Both the position numbers and the translations under genes were made by a program. Shown in pieces: positions 43,601 through 51,812 of a DNA stretch of 64,000 nt. The DNA is from Blautia glucerasea (GTDB taxonomy: Bacteria; Bacillota; Clostridia; Lachnospirales; Lachnospiraceae). Each line of letters begins with the position of its first letter. Positions within the stretch are counted from its first letter, which is position 1. Location of the stretch: positions 1-64,000 of the forward strand of contig NZ_JAJBMO010000007.1 of assembly GCF_020537505.1 (NCBI RefSeq), written 5' to 3'. A model generated the notes under the pieces. The model was not told the origin of the DNA. It worked only from the letters and a program-made list of their open reading frames with translations, and ran no database searches.

Positions 43601-44532
43601 TAACGCTTTGCCCAGTGAAGGGTGGAGAAAGCAAGGCATTGGCAACGGTTACAGGGCTCTTAAATCAAATTCAGTATAATTCTGATCTGACAGGGGTTTA
43701 TTTATGCGGAAACCTTGCGGACCATAACATGAACCTGCTGTTTTATATTGATTTTCAGACACAGGAGCTTTCGGAAATTTCTCTCGGGCTAAATGACGTA
43801 GAACACGTACGCGACATTTTAGTCAAGAAGCCGGATGCGGAAGGTGACATAAGGCTGGAACTGATCAGCCAGTATCAGAATCAGATCAGAGTGATCACAT
43901 ATTCAACGCTGGAGAAGAAGGTTCTGGCAGAGAAAACATTGTCTCTGGAAAAGGATCAGAATTATGGTTCTGTGGAAATTGTCCAAAATAGAAATTGTAC
44001 AAACCTGCTGATTTACGACCGCTCTGGCAGCGTCTGGGTTCTGGATGCAGAGACTCTGGAAGTTCTCCATACCCTGAACGTAGGCGGGAAAAGGTATCTG
44101 GATATGAGCTTTTTCCGTGACAGCACATGCCTGTTAGGAGCAGATGAAGAATCCGTCTGGCTCTATAATCTGGAAGAAGAGAAGATGGAATCTGTTATGT
44201 ATATGGACACACGGATCAACTGCTCCCCAGGCAAAAAACTAAGGGCAGACGAAGTCGGACCATTCTTCGGTTTCTGGGACAGCATGGTCTATACCTACAC
44301 CGCAGCAGATAACGGAGTTAACACCCAGTACCTGCACCTTTTCTGGCTAGATGATGACCTGCAGATTCACAAATACGCAGACGTAGAAGGAGGCTTTAAG
44401 CCTGCAGATTCCTGGGAAATTATGAGTATGTATGGGGATCGGAAAGGGTTTGCGTATGGGGAGTTGGAGGAGTTTGATGAATTGTATGGGATGGCGAAGG
44501 AATTGGTAGGGGGGATGTCAGAAGAGGAATAA
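40642..44532 (+). CDS. Ser/Thr kinase-TIR-like-membrane-propeller fusion
   Basis: 1296 residues from ATG 40642. Kinase domain (about 10-350): loop RIGRGGGSLLYSA, Lys 58 in YALKECFPY, catalytic HLDIQAGN (about 191-198, with Gln where Lys is usual), LIDFGSARR (about 214-222) and YRAPEIA. Residues about 358-480 have a TIR-like layout: YDGYILYDAKEP, then RVFLDSTEV, ALKASDYLIIV and a W-x-x-K-E-V end. One membrane helix follows (about 534-556). The remaining ~700 residues lie outside and form repeated beta units (LYDLTTGKEV, VWVLDAETLEVL) like a WD40/PQQ propeller. Kinase and TIR-like parts would face the cytoplasm. The TIR catalytic Glu is not certain, so NADase activity is unproven. Confidence 0.75.
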   Translation: MEREYLSDNTYIRFPGGECYKINGRIGRGGGSLLYSACKMVLQDGKYEEQSRIRYALKECFPYSEQYDFARNSTGEIRPVTESQEAEHYLHYVAAMQLNEGKITSEIYETEAIRMVPILHLAGGAEISKDQGESFHYVSNTYTVMASLENKGESVTAWYGKEENHTAAAIFSVIRQVLLALREVHGGKYVHLDIQAGNIFVTGDWRDQSLTCFLIDFGSARRLLEDGRCAPVGSGPIFSSLGYRAPEIARILSGENREFRLGKEADLYSVGYLLLYFLTGTRYSAGLLARFQNKYDKNYLTRKNIQELNVPAYVEELIQHILAKALEPDPEKRYGTTDAMLKDVDKVLEALQPSHSRISGLTYDGYILYDAKEPVCQMAAQTLQKRLEHFRASGLKRIHRVFLDSTEVSVDANRDKQTVEALKASDYLIIVGGADPESAIWQAKEVKFFLRFHPVSHVLVMVTGLEKEALEMPVIRVAGFGRAAVLAADARGGSQKEIRKKIKKEAAIRIAAPLLSVPYDGLVQRYKRYRRRKFGSIAAVVAVTLTGFGAHAAYQAYQIQIQHTLASQNRALNLCNQAMALYENGDKKGALETAILPYEEEKTNWSVVPEQVYALNTIMGSYSSGKETMFAPLGIEKIDEEEMAESEDTESPGNNKFDQFQDIRDYDFTVENWRIQRNDQGLTVYDLQNNTQTVLTTDCAARPVLVADNLLAVIEYQEGQQDPYDQMDIWSDEKGLFTPVLYDLTTGKEVCRLETENEWFENGKGNCVLNLDLMGKSASDVWACWIGQKLWLVDLADGMSDRLADLTFHSEIAAVEPYSENEFLVGLSSGSVISVTVSDGSMIKKLVYEGNGTLYDFHCDSQAQTLELYTEQGVVHCGKPKDSRMTDVDITGLFGESYEIAGVEQEGAYTYMWFGDTERQKKVYGSLFFYNDAVAVYRMLEEEPLFTYKSDGDWKIQDVQMQVQDGQEVALVLETRYNENYETISRITLCPVKGGESKALATVTGLLNQIQYNSDLTGVYLCGNLADHNMNLLFYIDFQTQELSEISLGLNDVEHVRDILVKKPDAEGDIRLELISQYQNQIRVITYSTLEKKVLAEKTLSLEKDQNYGSVEIVQNRNCTNLLIYDRSGSVWVLDAETLEVLHTLNVGGKRYLDMSFFRDSTCLLGADEESVWLYNLEEEKMESVMYMDTRINCSPGKKLRADEVGPFFGFWDSMVYTYTAADNGVNTQYLHLFWLDDDLQIHKYADVEGGFKPADSWEIMSMYGDRKGFAYGELEEFDELYGMAKELVGGMSEEE

Positions 44533-44579
44533 GAAACAGATACAATTTACCTTTGTAAATGATATTAACAGAAATTGTA

Positions 44580-44607
44580 TTGAACAGTTGTACTAAAATG
44601 GTACAAT
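44580..44607 (+). promoter_or_regulatory. Promoter/operator of the nitrogenase-like cluster
   Basis: TTGAAC (44580-44585), a 16-base spacer and TACAAT (44602-44607). The spacer and -10 box contain TTGTACTAAAATGGTACAAT, an imperfect palindrome with GTAC arms. The promoter of the XRE-type gene at 54973 matches it at 24 of 31 aligned bases, with the same spacing, which suggests one shared repressor. Confidence 0.65.
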
Positions 44608-44645
44608 AAATTCCTAGGGAGAATATAGTGCAGAAAGGGCGAACT

Positions 44646-45503
44646 ATGACTATTTTAGAACTTATTAAGGAAATTGATAATAAAGCTGTTGATTTTTTTT
44701 GCGATGAACCACAAATAGTTTCTATTTTTGTTGTAGGATCGATGTACAATCTTGAGAAATATACTATTCGCAGAAACAATGATTATGATATAAGATTGTT
44801 GGTAGATAAGGTTACACCTGGAGTATTGGATAAGGTAGAGAAGTTTCAAAAACAAATAGTCGAAGAATTCACCAATGAAGAGATTCAGCTTGGTTTTAAT
44901 AACAATGTTGGCGCAGTTAATCATAGGCTGTCTGAAAAGAAGTATAATATCTTATTGCATTTTCTTATTCATGAAGTAAATGATTTAAAAAACTTTTTAC
45001 CGCTAACACATCAAGTTCAGTATGGAAAGAATCACCGTATATTATACGGAGAAGATCTTTTATTAGACTTATGTAAGAAATTTGAACCGCAGTATCTGAT
45101 TACATGTCATGAAGGTATTGACTATTGTATTGATATGTTGAAACGTGATGTTTATAAGTACTTAATATGGGTGAAAAATGATAAAGGTTTTATAGAGTTT
45201 AAATATTGCGAAATTCCAACACCAAATGAGATGATTGCGGAAAGCGTTTTTTATTCTTTAAAAAATGTACTTAATAATTTATATGAAAGCTGTATAATGA
45301 TGAATGAAATACAGGGAGTATCTTCATATGAATATTATAGGCGGCTGTGCGGGGATAAAAAGCAGTTTGAAAAGCTGATAATCTGTGTTGAAAATAGGGA
45401 CGAAGATTTATTATATTCATACGGTGATAAATACGACATATTTAATGAAACAATTGCTTTTCTAGAAGTCTTAAAGAACAAAATATTATGTATGAAAGGC
45501 TAA
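44646..45503 (+). CDS. Nucleotidyltransferase-fold protein
   Basis: 285 residues from ATG 44646; a GTG frame starts at 44628. The N-terminal ~110 residues carry VVGSMYN, about ten residues, then NDYDIRLL, the GS-x-D-x-D arrangement of minimal/polymerase-beta nucleotidyltransferases. The rest is helical, like the HEPN or substrate-binding tails of KNT-type enzymes. It could transfer a nucleotide to a small molecule or protein. It is the first gene after the cluster's promoter, and its stop is only four bases before the NifD/E-like start, so it is part of the pathway. Possible jobs: nucleotidylating the product or regulating an enzyme. Confidence 0.7.
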   Translation: MTILELIKEIDNKAVDFFCDEPQIVSIFVVGSMYNLEKYTIRRNNDYDIRLLVDKVTPGVLDKVEKFQKQIVEEFTNEEIQLGFNNNVGAVNHRLSEKKYNILLHFLIHEVNDLKNFLPLTHQVQYGKNHRILYGEDLLLDLCKKFEPQYLITCHEGIDYCIDMLKRDVYKYLIWVKNDKGFIEFKYCEIPTPNEMIAESVFYSLKNVLNNLYESCIMMNEIQGVSSYEYYRRLCGDKKQFEKLIICVENRDEDLLYSYGDKYDIFNETIAFLEVLKNKILCMKG

Positions 45504-45507
45504 TCAA

Positions 45508-46731
45508 ATGAAATATTGTGAACCATATCAATCATGTGCATTATTTGGAGCGCTAAGATATTTTGCCAATTTGAAAAAGACAGTTTGTTTAATTAACGGT
45601 CCGACAGGGTGTACATTTTATGCAAATAATGCTGTAGTTAGATTAAATGGGTATTTTAATGCTCAACACAGGGTGGATATTCCACATATTTATTGTACGG
45701 ATTTTAACGAGTGCGATGCTATTATGGGATGTGATGAGAAAGTTGAGCAGGCAGCTGCTGAGATTATCGAGAAATTTCACCCGGAAATACTATTTATTTT
45801 TAACTGTTGTGTATCTGAAATTATTGGTTCGGATATTGATATAATTGCAGAGAATGTTGAACGGGAATACAAATGTCGGGTTATTCCAATCCATACTGCA
45901 GGATTCAAGGGCGATCATAAATATGGAATGAGAATGGCTGGAGATATTCTTATAAGATATTTATTTGCGGATAGACAAGAGTGTAAAAAAAGGAAAGTGA
46001 ATTTATTGGGAGAATTTGATTATTTTAATAGATCGACTCAAGATTTAAGTGCTTTTCTTAATAAGATAGGGATTACAGATGTAACTCATGTGCCTGGAAA
46101 ATGTTCTTTATCTGAGCTGGAGGACGCCTCAAATGCAGAGTTGAACATTATAACGTGCCAAAACGCATCTAGGTATCTTGCGGAACAAATGAAGAAGAAA
46201 TATGGAATTCCATATATTGGAAATGGTTCAGATCTCTATGGCATGGAAAATGTATATAATTTATATTCTAGAATTTGTGAATTTTTTCAGGTGGAGAAGT
46301 CTGAACTAGAAAAAGAATATAATACCAATTTAAGAATCGTGCAAGAGAAAAAGAAAGCATTACGAGGAAAAAGCGCGGTTATAGTTGCGAGCACAAGAAG
46401 AGCATTAGGGTATTCGGCAATACTAAAGGAACTAGGAGTCGAGGTCAAACTTATCTTTTCTGAGGCAGATGAGAAATATACTTCCAAAAAAGAGTTTCTG
46501 CAGTTTTCTAAAAATGTAATGTTTAATGAGTTTCCTAATACACTGGTTGAAAAAATTGATGAGATAAATCCTGATTTTATTTTTTCTACATTACCGGAAA
46601 TTGTGGCACCACATAAATATCTGGTGCGTCCGGAAGTTGATTATTCTGGCTTTTCTGGTGTGATTCGTATGGCAGATTACTTAATTGAACTGCTAAGACA
46701 AAAAGAAAAAACAATTGTGGTAGAAAACTAA
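45508..46731 (+). CDS. NifD/NifE-like nitrogenase component 1 protein
   Basis: 407 residues, shorter than NifD (about 490). Cysteines match the positions that hold the P-cluster: Cys10 (YQSCALFG), Cys35 (GPTGC) and Cys101 ([11 protein letters not shown]). Cys217 in [20 protein letters not shown] aligns with the Cys that binds FeMo-cofactor in NifD (also kept in NifE). The His ligand region (Y-H-G-Y in NifD) reads YSGF here, so the His is lost. Three Rossmann-like domains are visible. There is no NifK/N partner gene, so it may be homodimeric, as is CfbD of coenzyme F430 synthesis. With NifH- and NifB-like proteins beside it, it should receive electrons from the former and perhaps carry a cluster from the latter. 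Confidence 0.85.
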   Translation: MKYCEPYQSCALFGALRYFANLKKTVCLINGPTGCTFYANNAVVRLNGYFNAQHRVDIPHIYCTDFNECDAIMGCDEKVEQAAAEIIEKFHPEILFIFNCCVSEIIGSDIDIIAENVEREYKCRVIPIHTAGFKGDHKYGMRMAGDILIRYLFADRQECKKRKVNLLGEFDYFNRSTQDLSAFLNKIGITDVTHVPGKCSLSELEDASNAELNIITCQNASRYLAEQMKKKYGIPYIGNGSDLYGMENVYNLYSRICEFFQVEKSELEKEYNTNLRIVQEKKKALRGKSAVIVASTRRALGYSAILKELGVEVKLIFSEADEKYTSKKEFLQFSKNVMFNEFPNTLVEKIDEINPDFIFSTLPEIVAPHKYLVRPEVDYSGFSGVIRMADYLIELLRQKEKTIVVEN

Positions 46732-46772
46732 AAATATTTTTTTTAGAAAACGATTATATCGAGGATAAAGAT

Positions 46773-47588
46773 ATGAATATAGCTATTTATGGAAAAGGGG
46801 GGATTGGAAAATCCACAATTTCCTCTAATATTTCAGTTAATCTTTCTTTACAAGGAAAAAAAGTACTGCAAATTGGATGTGATCCAAAACATGATTCTAC
46901 ACTCTTATTGCAAGAGAAAAGTGTTGAACCTACGACTGTAATTCAATACTTACAGAAGGATTGCTTGTTAAATGAACTAATGACAACAGGAAAACATGGG
47001 GTCAGCTGTATTGAAATTGGGGGACCACAGCCAGGGTTGGGGTGTGCTGGCCGGGGAATTATATCTGGCCTCCAGAAATTAGATAGTTTTGAAGAGTATG
47101 ATACGGCAGCTTTTGACTGTGTAATTTACGATATTTTAGGTGATGTAGTCTGCGGCGGTTTTTTTGAACCATTAAAAAAGAAAATGGTTGATGAAATGTA
47201 TGTTGTCACATCGGGTGAATTTAATTCCCTTTTTGCGGCAAATAATCTTTGCAAAGGTTATAATAATTGTAAATTAAATGAACGCGGTATAAAGCTTGCA
47301 GGAGTTATTGGAAACATGAGGGGAATACCAAGGGAAGAAGAAATCTTAAAACGGTTCTGTGTATCTTTAAATGTTCCATTAATTGCTATTATTCCCAGGG
47401 ATAATAGAATTGAGGAGTGTACAATAAAAGGTATGCCAATTGCAGATCTTTTTCCTGACTCAGATATTAAAGAGCACATAGACAGGATATGTGAATATAT
47501 AGGAATGCCGAAGAAGGAAGTTAGACCAACGCCATTAGACTTGGAAGAAATAAGAAATTTATTTGAAAAAGTGATTTGTAATGGATGA
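46773..47588 (+). CDS. NifH-like Fe protein
   Basis: 271 residues from ATG 46773 behind GAGGAT. Walker A is [10 protein letters not shown] (7-15), then GCDPKHDST (35-43). Cys91 (GLGCAGRG) and Cys127 (GDVVCGGF) are the two ligands that, from both subunits of the dimer, hold one [4Fe-4S] cluster; Arg94 is the site of ADP-ribosylation in true NifH. The fit is closer to NifH/CfbC than to MinD or other P-loop ATPases. It would use ATP to pass single electrons to the NifD/E-like protein. Its TGA overlaps the start of the next gene by eight bases, so the two are translationally coupled. Confidence 0.9.
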   Translation: MNIAIYGKGGIGKSTISSNISVNLSLQGKKVLQIGCDPKHDSTLLLQEKSVEPTTVIQYLQKDCLLNELMTTGKHGVSCIEIGGPQPGLGCAGRGIISGLQKLDSFEEYDTAAFDCVIYDILGDVVCGGFFEPLKKKMVDEMYVVTSGEFNSLFAANNLCKGYNNCKLNERGIKLAGVIGNMRGIPREEEILKRFCVSLNVPLIAIIPRDNRIEECTIKGMPIADLFPDSDIKEHIDRICEYIGMPKKEVRPTPLDLEEIRNLFEKVICNG

Positions 47589-48471
47589 GTTTTTAGATAT
47601 AGTAGAAAAATATATATTTGATGAAAATGAAAATGAACTAATTGATATAGTTGACAATACATCGGCAATTGGTTTTGATGATAGTACTATTGTTAATTAT
47701 TTAAGGCGTTTTGGAAAAAAGAACAAGGTTCTGGCAGAAGGGGCAATAAACATAAATGGCTCAGGGGGATCAGGGTATTATAAACCTAATATCTCATCAA
47801 TTGCTGGTATATATATATCTCAGGTGTCTGAGATTCCGGTTGTAAAGACTGGAAGTACTGCGTATTCTGGGATATATGGTAGCTCAGATTTTTTCCGTGA
47901 TTTAGGGATGCTGGATTCGGCAAAAAGACAGCAAGTGTTCAGAGACTATGGTTTTGCTTATTATGATTATTTGGAAATGTCACCCTGGAAGAAATTTAAA
48001 AAAGTCTTATATGGACATCCGGATTTTAAAAGAGTATTTGATAAAACCGTTTTTTTGGATTACAAAGCTTCGACATACTTTTTGGGGATTACGAACAAAA
48101 AATACCATTGTGGATTGAATGATTATTTATGTGTAGATAACAGACCGGATTGTTTGATTACATATTGTTCTGAAACAGACCGTGGGATTGTTGATGAAGC
48201 AGTTCCAAATGGTACAATTTTTCTTAATAATAAGGAGTTTCAGGTGTGTAATTCTGAATATGCAATGCCTATACTTGAAAGTGTTCAAAGTATCAAGCGT
48301 ATTAATAAATCGTTGTTGTGTGGAGAAGAAGATGGATTCTGGAAAGAGGCATTAGCTAATACTTGTGCGTTAGCATTGGTTTCTTTAAAGCTTGTGGGTT
48401 CATTTGAGGAAGGAACGGAGGTTTTTGAGAAAATTTATAGGGAACGTGTTGTAAAAAATATATTCGAATAG
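47581..48471 (+). CDS. TrpD-like phosphoribosyltransferase
   Basis: 296 residues from ATG 47581, overlapping the NifH-like gene. The PRPP-binding loop GSGGSG (60-65), NIS (70-72), VVKTGS (87-92, K in the KHGN position) and the metal pair DE (205-206, in [11 protein letters not shown]) follow the order found in anthranilate phosphoribosyltransferase, as does [10 protein letters not shown]. It lacks part of the N-terminal helical domain and about 40 residues overall. TrpD joins PRPP to the amine of anthranilate; here the acceptor is probably another chorismate-derived amine made by the PabA/PabB pair downstream. No other trp gene is present, so tryptophan synthesis is unlikely. Confidence 0.8.
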   Translation: MDEFLDIVEKYIFDENENELIDIVDNTSAIGFDDSTIVNYLRRFGKKNKVLAEGAININGSGGSGYYKPNISSIAGIYISQVSEIPVVKTGSTAYSGIYGSSDFFRDLGMLDSAKRQQVFRDYGFAYYDYLEMSPWKKFKKVLYGHPDFKRVFDKTVFLDYKASTYFLGITNKKYHCGLNDYLCVDNRPDCLITYCSETDRGIVDEAVPNGTIFLNNKEFQVCNSEYAMPILESVQSIKRINKSLLCGEEDGFWKEALANTCALALVSLKLVGSFEEGTEVFEKIYRERVVKNIFE

Positions 48472-48495
48472 GGTAGATAAAGGAGAGTAGAAATT

Positions 48496-49518
48496 ATGAT
48501 TCAGTATACGGTTCCGGCAGATTTTAAGATTGGCTCATTATATAAGATGAAACAATTGGAAGAGAAGTATCCAGATAACAAAATTCGGGAGGTTTTTGGT
48601 AATCTTTCTGGCAGCAAGTGGCCGTCTGGACATGGATTTCTGAAGTCTCAGAAATATCTTGAAAATTTAACTGAGCTAAAAGAATATGTTAATAAAGCAT
48701 TAGAACTTGGTTTTGATTTTAATTATACATTTAATTCTTCCTGTTTGGAAAATAAAGACATTATAACAGAGGAATTAGAAGAGATTCTTGGATTTATTGG
48801 AGAAATTATAGAGATTGGTGTTAAGAGGATTACCATCGCTTCTCCAGCATTAATGATTGCCGTTCATAAAAGATACCCTGATTTATTAATTACTGCGTCA
48901 GCAATTACAGGAATTAATTCTGTATTTCGCGCAAATGAGGTAAAAAAAATTGGTGCAAGTACAATTGTTTTAGAAGAAGATATTACAAGAGATTTTAAAC
49001 GCCTTGAAGGTATAAAGAAATATGGTGGTGTTGATACAGAAATTATTGTAAATACCAAATGTACTTTTAACTGTGTATATAGAAATTTTCATTATAATTC
49101 AGTGTCCCATGATACATCCGGTTTAAGAAAAGCATTTAATTATGGGGGGAATTGTGCAAAGTGCAGGATAGAAGATCCAGTATCTTTTATTAAGTCATTG
49201 TGGATTCGGCCCGAAGACATTGAAACATATGCAAAGCATGGAGTGGATTTGTTTAAGTTGATTGGAAGGGAAAGATTAAGCGATATTAATTTACTGCGGA
49301 TGATTGAAGTGTACTTTTCCCGTTCGTATGAAGGTAATTTGATTGACCTTATTTTTGGATTTTCAACGACCCAAAAACATTTATATTTAGATAATAAAAA
49401 ACTGGATGGCTTTCTTGAAAAGTTCCTAAATGAAGATTTTGAATGTTTAGATGCATGTCATCCAGATCATTGTGATTATTGCTATCAATATTTAAAGAAA
49501 GCAATGGTCGAGGCATAG
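48496..49518 (+). CDS. U32 family (UbiU/UbiV-like) protein
   Basis: 340 residues from ATG 48496 behind AAAGGAGAG. The TIM-barrel-like N-terminal part (NYTFNSSCLEN, ITIASPALMIAVHKRYPDL, KIGASTIVLEEDITR) fits the U32 family. Cysteines in CTFNC (residues about 191-195) and CAKC (about 220-223) look like four ligands of one [4Fe-4S] cluster; C-terminal Cys/His in CHPDHCDYC could hold another metal. Although named peptidases, studied members (UbiU/UbiV, RlhA, TrhP) perform oxygen-independent hydroxylations, and prephenate or chorismate has been implicated as the oxygen source for some. A chorismate mutase domain two genes on makes that link attractive here, but it is inference. Confidence 0.75.
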   Translation: MIQYTVPADFKIGSLYKMKQLEEKYPDNKIREVFGNLSGSKWPSGHGFLKSQKYLENLTELKEYVNKALELGFDFNYTFNSSCLENKDIITEELEEILGFIGEIIEIGVKRITIASPALMIAVHKRYPDLLITASAITGINSVFRANEVKKIGASTIVLEEDITRDFKRLEGIKKYGGVDTEIIVNTKCTFNCVYRNFHYNSVSHDTSGLRKAFNYGGNCAKCRIEDPVSFIKSLWIRPEDIETYAKHGVDLFKLIGRERLSDINLLRMIEVYFSRSYEGNLIDLIFGFSTTQKHLYLDNKKLDGFLEKFLNEDFECLDACHPDHCDYCYQYLKKAMVEA

Positions 49519-49535
49519 AAAGCGAAGGAGAAGGT

Positions 49536-50129
49536 ATGCTGCTAATTATTGATAATTATGATTCTTTTGTTTACAACATTATCCATGTCTTGAACTTGCC
49601 AGAAAATAAGTTTATTGTTCGGCGTAATGATGAAATAACTATTGATGAGATTGATAACGGGGGCGTTAATGCAATCATTATTTCTCCTGGACCAATGACT
49701 CCAAAAGAAGCTGGCATTTCAAATGATATTATTCGCAAATTTTATAATAAGATTCCAATTCTGGGAATCTGTTTAGGACATGAATGCATTGGTGAAGTAT
49801 TTGGTGGGGCACTTACTCAGTGTGAAGAAATAATTCACGGCGAAGCAGACGATATTATCTTATCAGAATCAAAATTGTATGAAGGGTTACCTGGTAGTAT
49901 TATGGGGGCACGATACCATTCACTTAAAATTGATGGAAAAACATTTAAGAGTGATGAAATTCATGTTAATGCGAGGTTGAAAAATGGAACGATTATGGGG
50001 ATTGAGCATAATCAGTATCCACTATATGGAGTACAATTTCACCCCGAATCTATCTTAACAGGTCAAGCGGGTAAAATAATATTGAATAATTTTGTGAAAA
50101 TTAGTGATAGTTTTAGAAAAGAATTGTAA
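49536..50129 (+). CDS. pabA: Glutamine amidotransferase PabA-type
   Basis: 197 residues from ATG 49536 behind AAGGAGAAGG; the longer frame overlaps the U32 gene end. It is a class I glutamine amidotransferase: IIDNYDSFVYN opens, ISPGPMTP forms the oxyanion part, Cys79 in GICLGHE is the nucleophile, and QFHPESILTG supplies His and Glu. It makes ammonia for the PabB protein next to it. In this setting it is dedicated to the cluster rather than to folate, unless it serves both. It is close in length to stand-alone PabA/TrpG (about 190). Confidence 0.9.
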   Translation: MLLIIDNYDSFVYNIIHVLNLPENKFIVRRNDEITIDEIDNGGVNAIIISPGPMTPKEAGISNDIIRKFYNKIPILGICLGHECIGEVFGGALTQCEEIIHGEADDIILSESKLYEGLPGSIMGARYHSLKIDGKTFKSDEIHVNARLKNGTIMGIEHNQYPLYGVQFHPESILTGQAGKIILNNFVKISDSFRKEL

Positions 50130-50183
50130 ATCAGGTTTAAGGAAGTCTTTTGAAGCAGAAGATACGGAAATTAGGTGGCTCAA

Positions 50184-51812
50184 ATGGAAAATATTATAGA
50201 GAATTCATTAATTACAAATGTATTTGACTTTTATAGTTATATAAAGAAGGTCTGTATTAATACAGCTATACTTGAAAGTTTGGGAGATATTGATGCTGAA
50301 ACAGCCAGATATTCATTTCTTGGTGTAATTGCGAAAGAGGAACTGTGTGAACAAGATGGAGAATTCCTTCTCACAAAATTTGATGAAAAAGAAGTGGAAA
50401 CAATAGATAATTGGCTTGCCCTATTAGATGACTGGTGCGGACCGATTGGAATTAATGATACCGTATTTCAAACTGGTGCAATTGGATACATTGGCTATGA
50501 AATGTATAAATATCTCGAAAAAATTACTGTTGTTGGAAATGTGAAAAGTCCTGTATCACAGGTTAGACTGGTAAAATATTCCTTGATATTGATTTATGAT
50601 AGAGTGGAAAATAAATCATTCTGGGTGGCTGATGATGAAACGTATTTGAATCAAGGTAAACTATATGAGAGCGAATATTTCAATCATGTAGAATATCAAA
50701 ACAGTGATGATAATTTTTTTATGCTCGGAGATATTGAAGCTGATTTTACGCAGAAACAGTATATGGATTCCATCAGTAAGTGCATTCAGTACATACATCA
50801 GGGAGATATGCTCCAATCAAATATAACCATGAGGTTTCACGGCAAATATGTGGGAAATCCTTTTAAAGTATATTCAAGAATGCGTGAAACAACACCTAAT
50901 CCGTATTTTGCATATTTCGATTTTGAGGAAAAAATGATTTCGACGTCACCAGAGAGTTTTATACGCATGAGTAAGGGGATGATACAAAGCAGACCAATTA
51001 AAGGGACTGTGCGGTGTGTTATTAATGGAGTGGATCAAGCCGATTTTTTGCAAAAAAGCAGAAAGAATTGTGCAGAAAATACTATGATTGCCGACTTGAT
51101 CCGGAATGACATTGGACGAGTGTGCAGAATTGGAAGTGTAAGGGTTCCTGCGTTGTGTAAAATAAAAAAATGTAATAATCTCTATCACTTGGAAACTGTA
51201 GTTGAGGGTGATTTGAAGGAAAATATAATGATGTCGGAAATCCTTCGGGGTAACTTTCCAGGAGGTTCTATTACTGGAGCACCTAAAATACGTTCAATGG
51301 AGATAATTGATGAGTTGGAATTTACGGAAAGAGGACCTTACACTGGGATGGTAGGTTTTTGGGGGAATTCCGGTTATGTAAACACCTCCATAGGGATAAG
51401 AATCGTATATTTTGATAGGGAGAGTTTTTATATTCATGCAGGGGGTGGTATTGTTGCAAAATCTGATCCCGTTGATGAATATAACGAATTAATGTTAAAA
51501 ATAGAAAAGATGATTTCTTCCATGAATGAATTTAATGTTTTGAAATTACTTAGGAACGAAATCGATAAATTAAATATTGAAATTATTAGAAAGTTATCGG
51601 AACGTACAGAATTAATAAGAAAAGTGTCGAGTGTTAAATTTAAATATGGAATTCCAGCCAATCAGCCAGATCGAGTCCGTTCAATCTTGGATAGAATGAA
51701 AAAAATTAATGACACAGAAAATCTTGGATTAGATGAGGAATTTATTGAGAAATTATTTACATTGATAATTGATGAGTCTGTTAGAATTGAAGAATTAGGG
51801 GGAAGGCAGTGA
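50184..51812 (+). CDS. pabB: PabB aminodeoxychorismate synthase fused to AroQ chorismate mutase
   Basis: 542 residues. AGGTGG selects ATG 50184 (GTG 50175 also opens). Residues about 1-445 form a chorismate-binding enzyme: PIKGT with Lys273, the nucleophile that marks aminodeoxychorismate synthases (anthranilate synthases have PIAGT), then ENTMIADLIRNDIGRVC and GGSITGAPKIRSMEI. Residues about 450-542 form an AroQ chorismate mutase: LRNEIDKLN, ERTELIRKV, K and R positions kept, but the Glu after Arg in DRE is Val (PDRVR) and the last Gln is missing. Such a fusion could turn 4-amino-4-deoxychorismate into 4-amino-4-deoxyprephenate, the step done by separate PapA/PapB in p-aminophenylalanine routes. 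No PapC-like gene follows. Confidence 0.85.
   Translation: MENIIENSLITNVFDFYSYIKKVCINTAILESLGDIDAETARYSFLGVIAKEELCEQDGEFLLTKFDEKEVETIDNWLALLDDWCGPIGINDTVFQTGAIGYIGYEMYKYLEKITVVGNVKSPVSQVRLVKYSLILIYDRVENKSFWVADDETYLNQGKLYESEYFNHVEYQNSDDNFFMLGDIEADFTQKQYMDSISKCIQYIHQGDMLQSNITMRFHGKYVGNPFKVYSRMRETTPNPYFAYFDFEEKMISTSPESFIRMSKGMIQSRPIKGTVRCVINGVDQADFLQKSRKNCAENTMIADLIRNDIGRVCRIGSVRVPALCKIKKCNNLYHLETVVEGDLKENIMMSEILRGNFPGGSITGAPKIRSMEIIDELEFTERGPYTGMVGFWGNSGYVNTSIGIRIVYFDRESFYIHAGGGIVAKSDPVDEYNELMLKIEKMISSMNEFNVLKLLRNEIDKLNIEIIRKLSERTELIRKVSSVKFKYGIPANQPDRVRSILDRMKKINDTENLGLDEEFIEKLFTLIIDESVRIEELGGRQ

Noticed and set aside
47581..48471. First read as a second nitrogenase component 1 subunit (NifK/N-like) because of its place after NifH
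   Set aside because: GSGGSG, NIS, KTGS and the DE pair follow the TrpD order, and there are no matching P-cluster cysteines.
50184..51812. Anthranilate synthase (TrpE) reading
   Set aside because: PIKGT (Lys273) marks aminodeoxychorismate synthase; anthranilate synthases have Ala at this place, and no other trp gene except the TrpD-like one is present.
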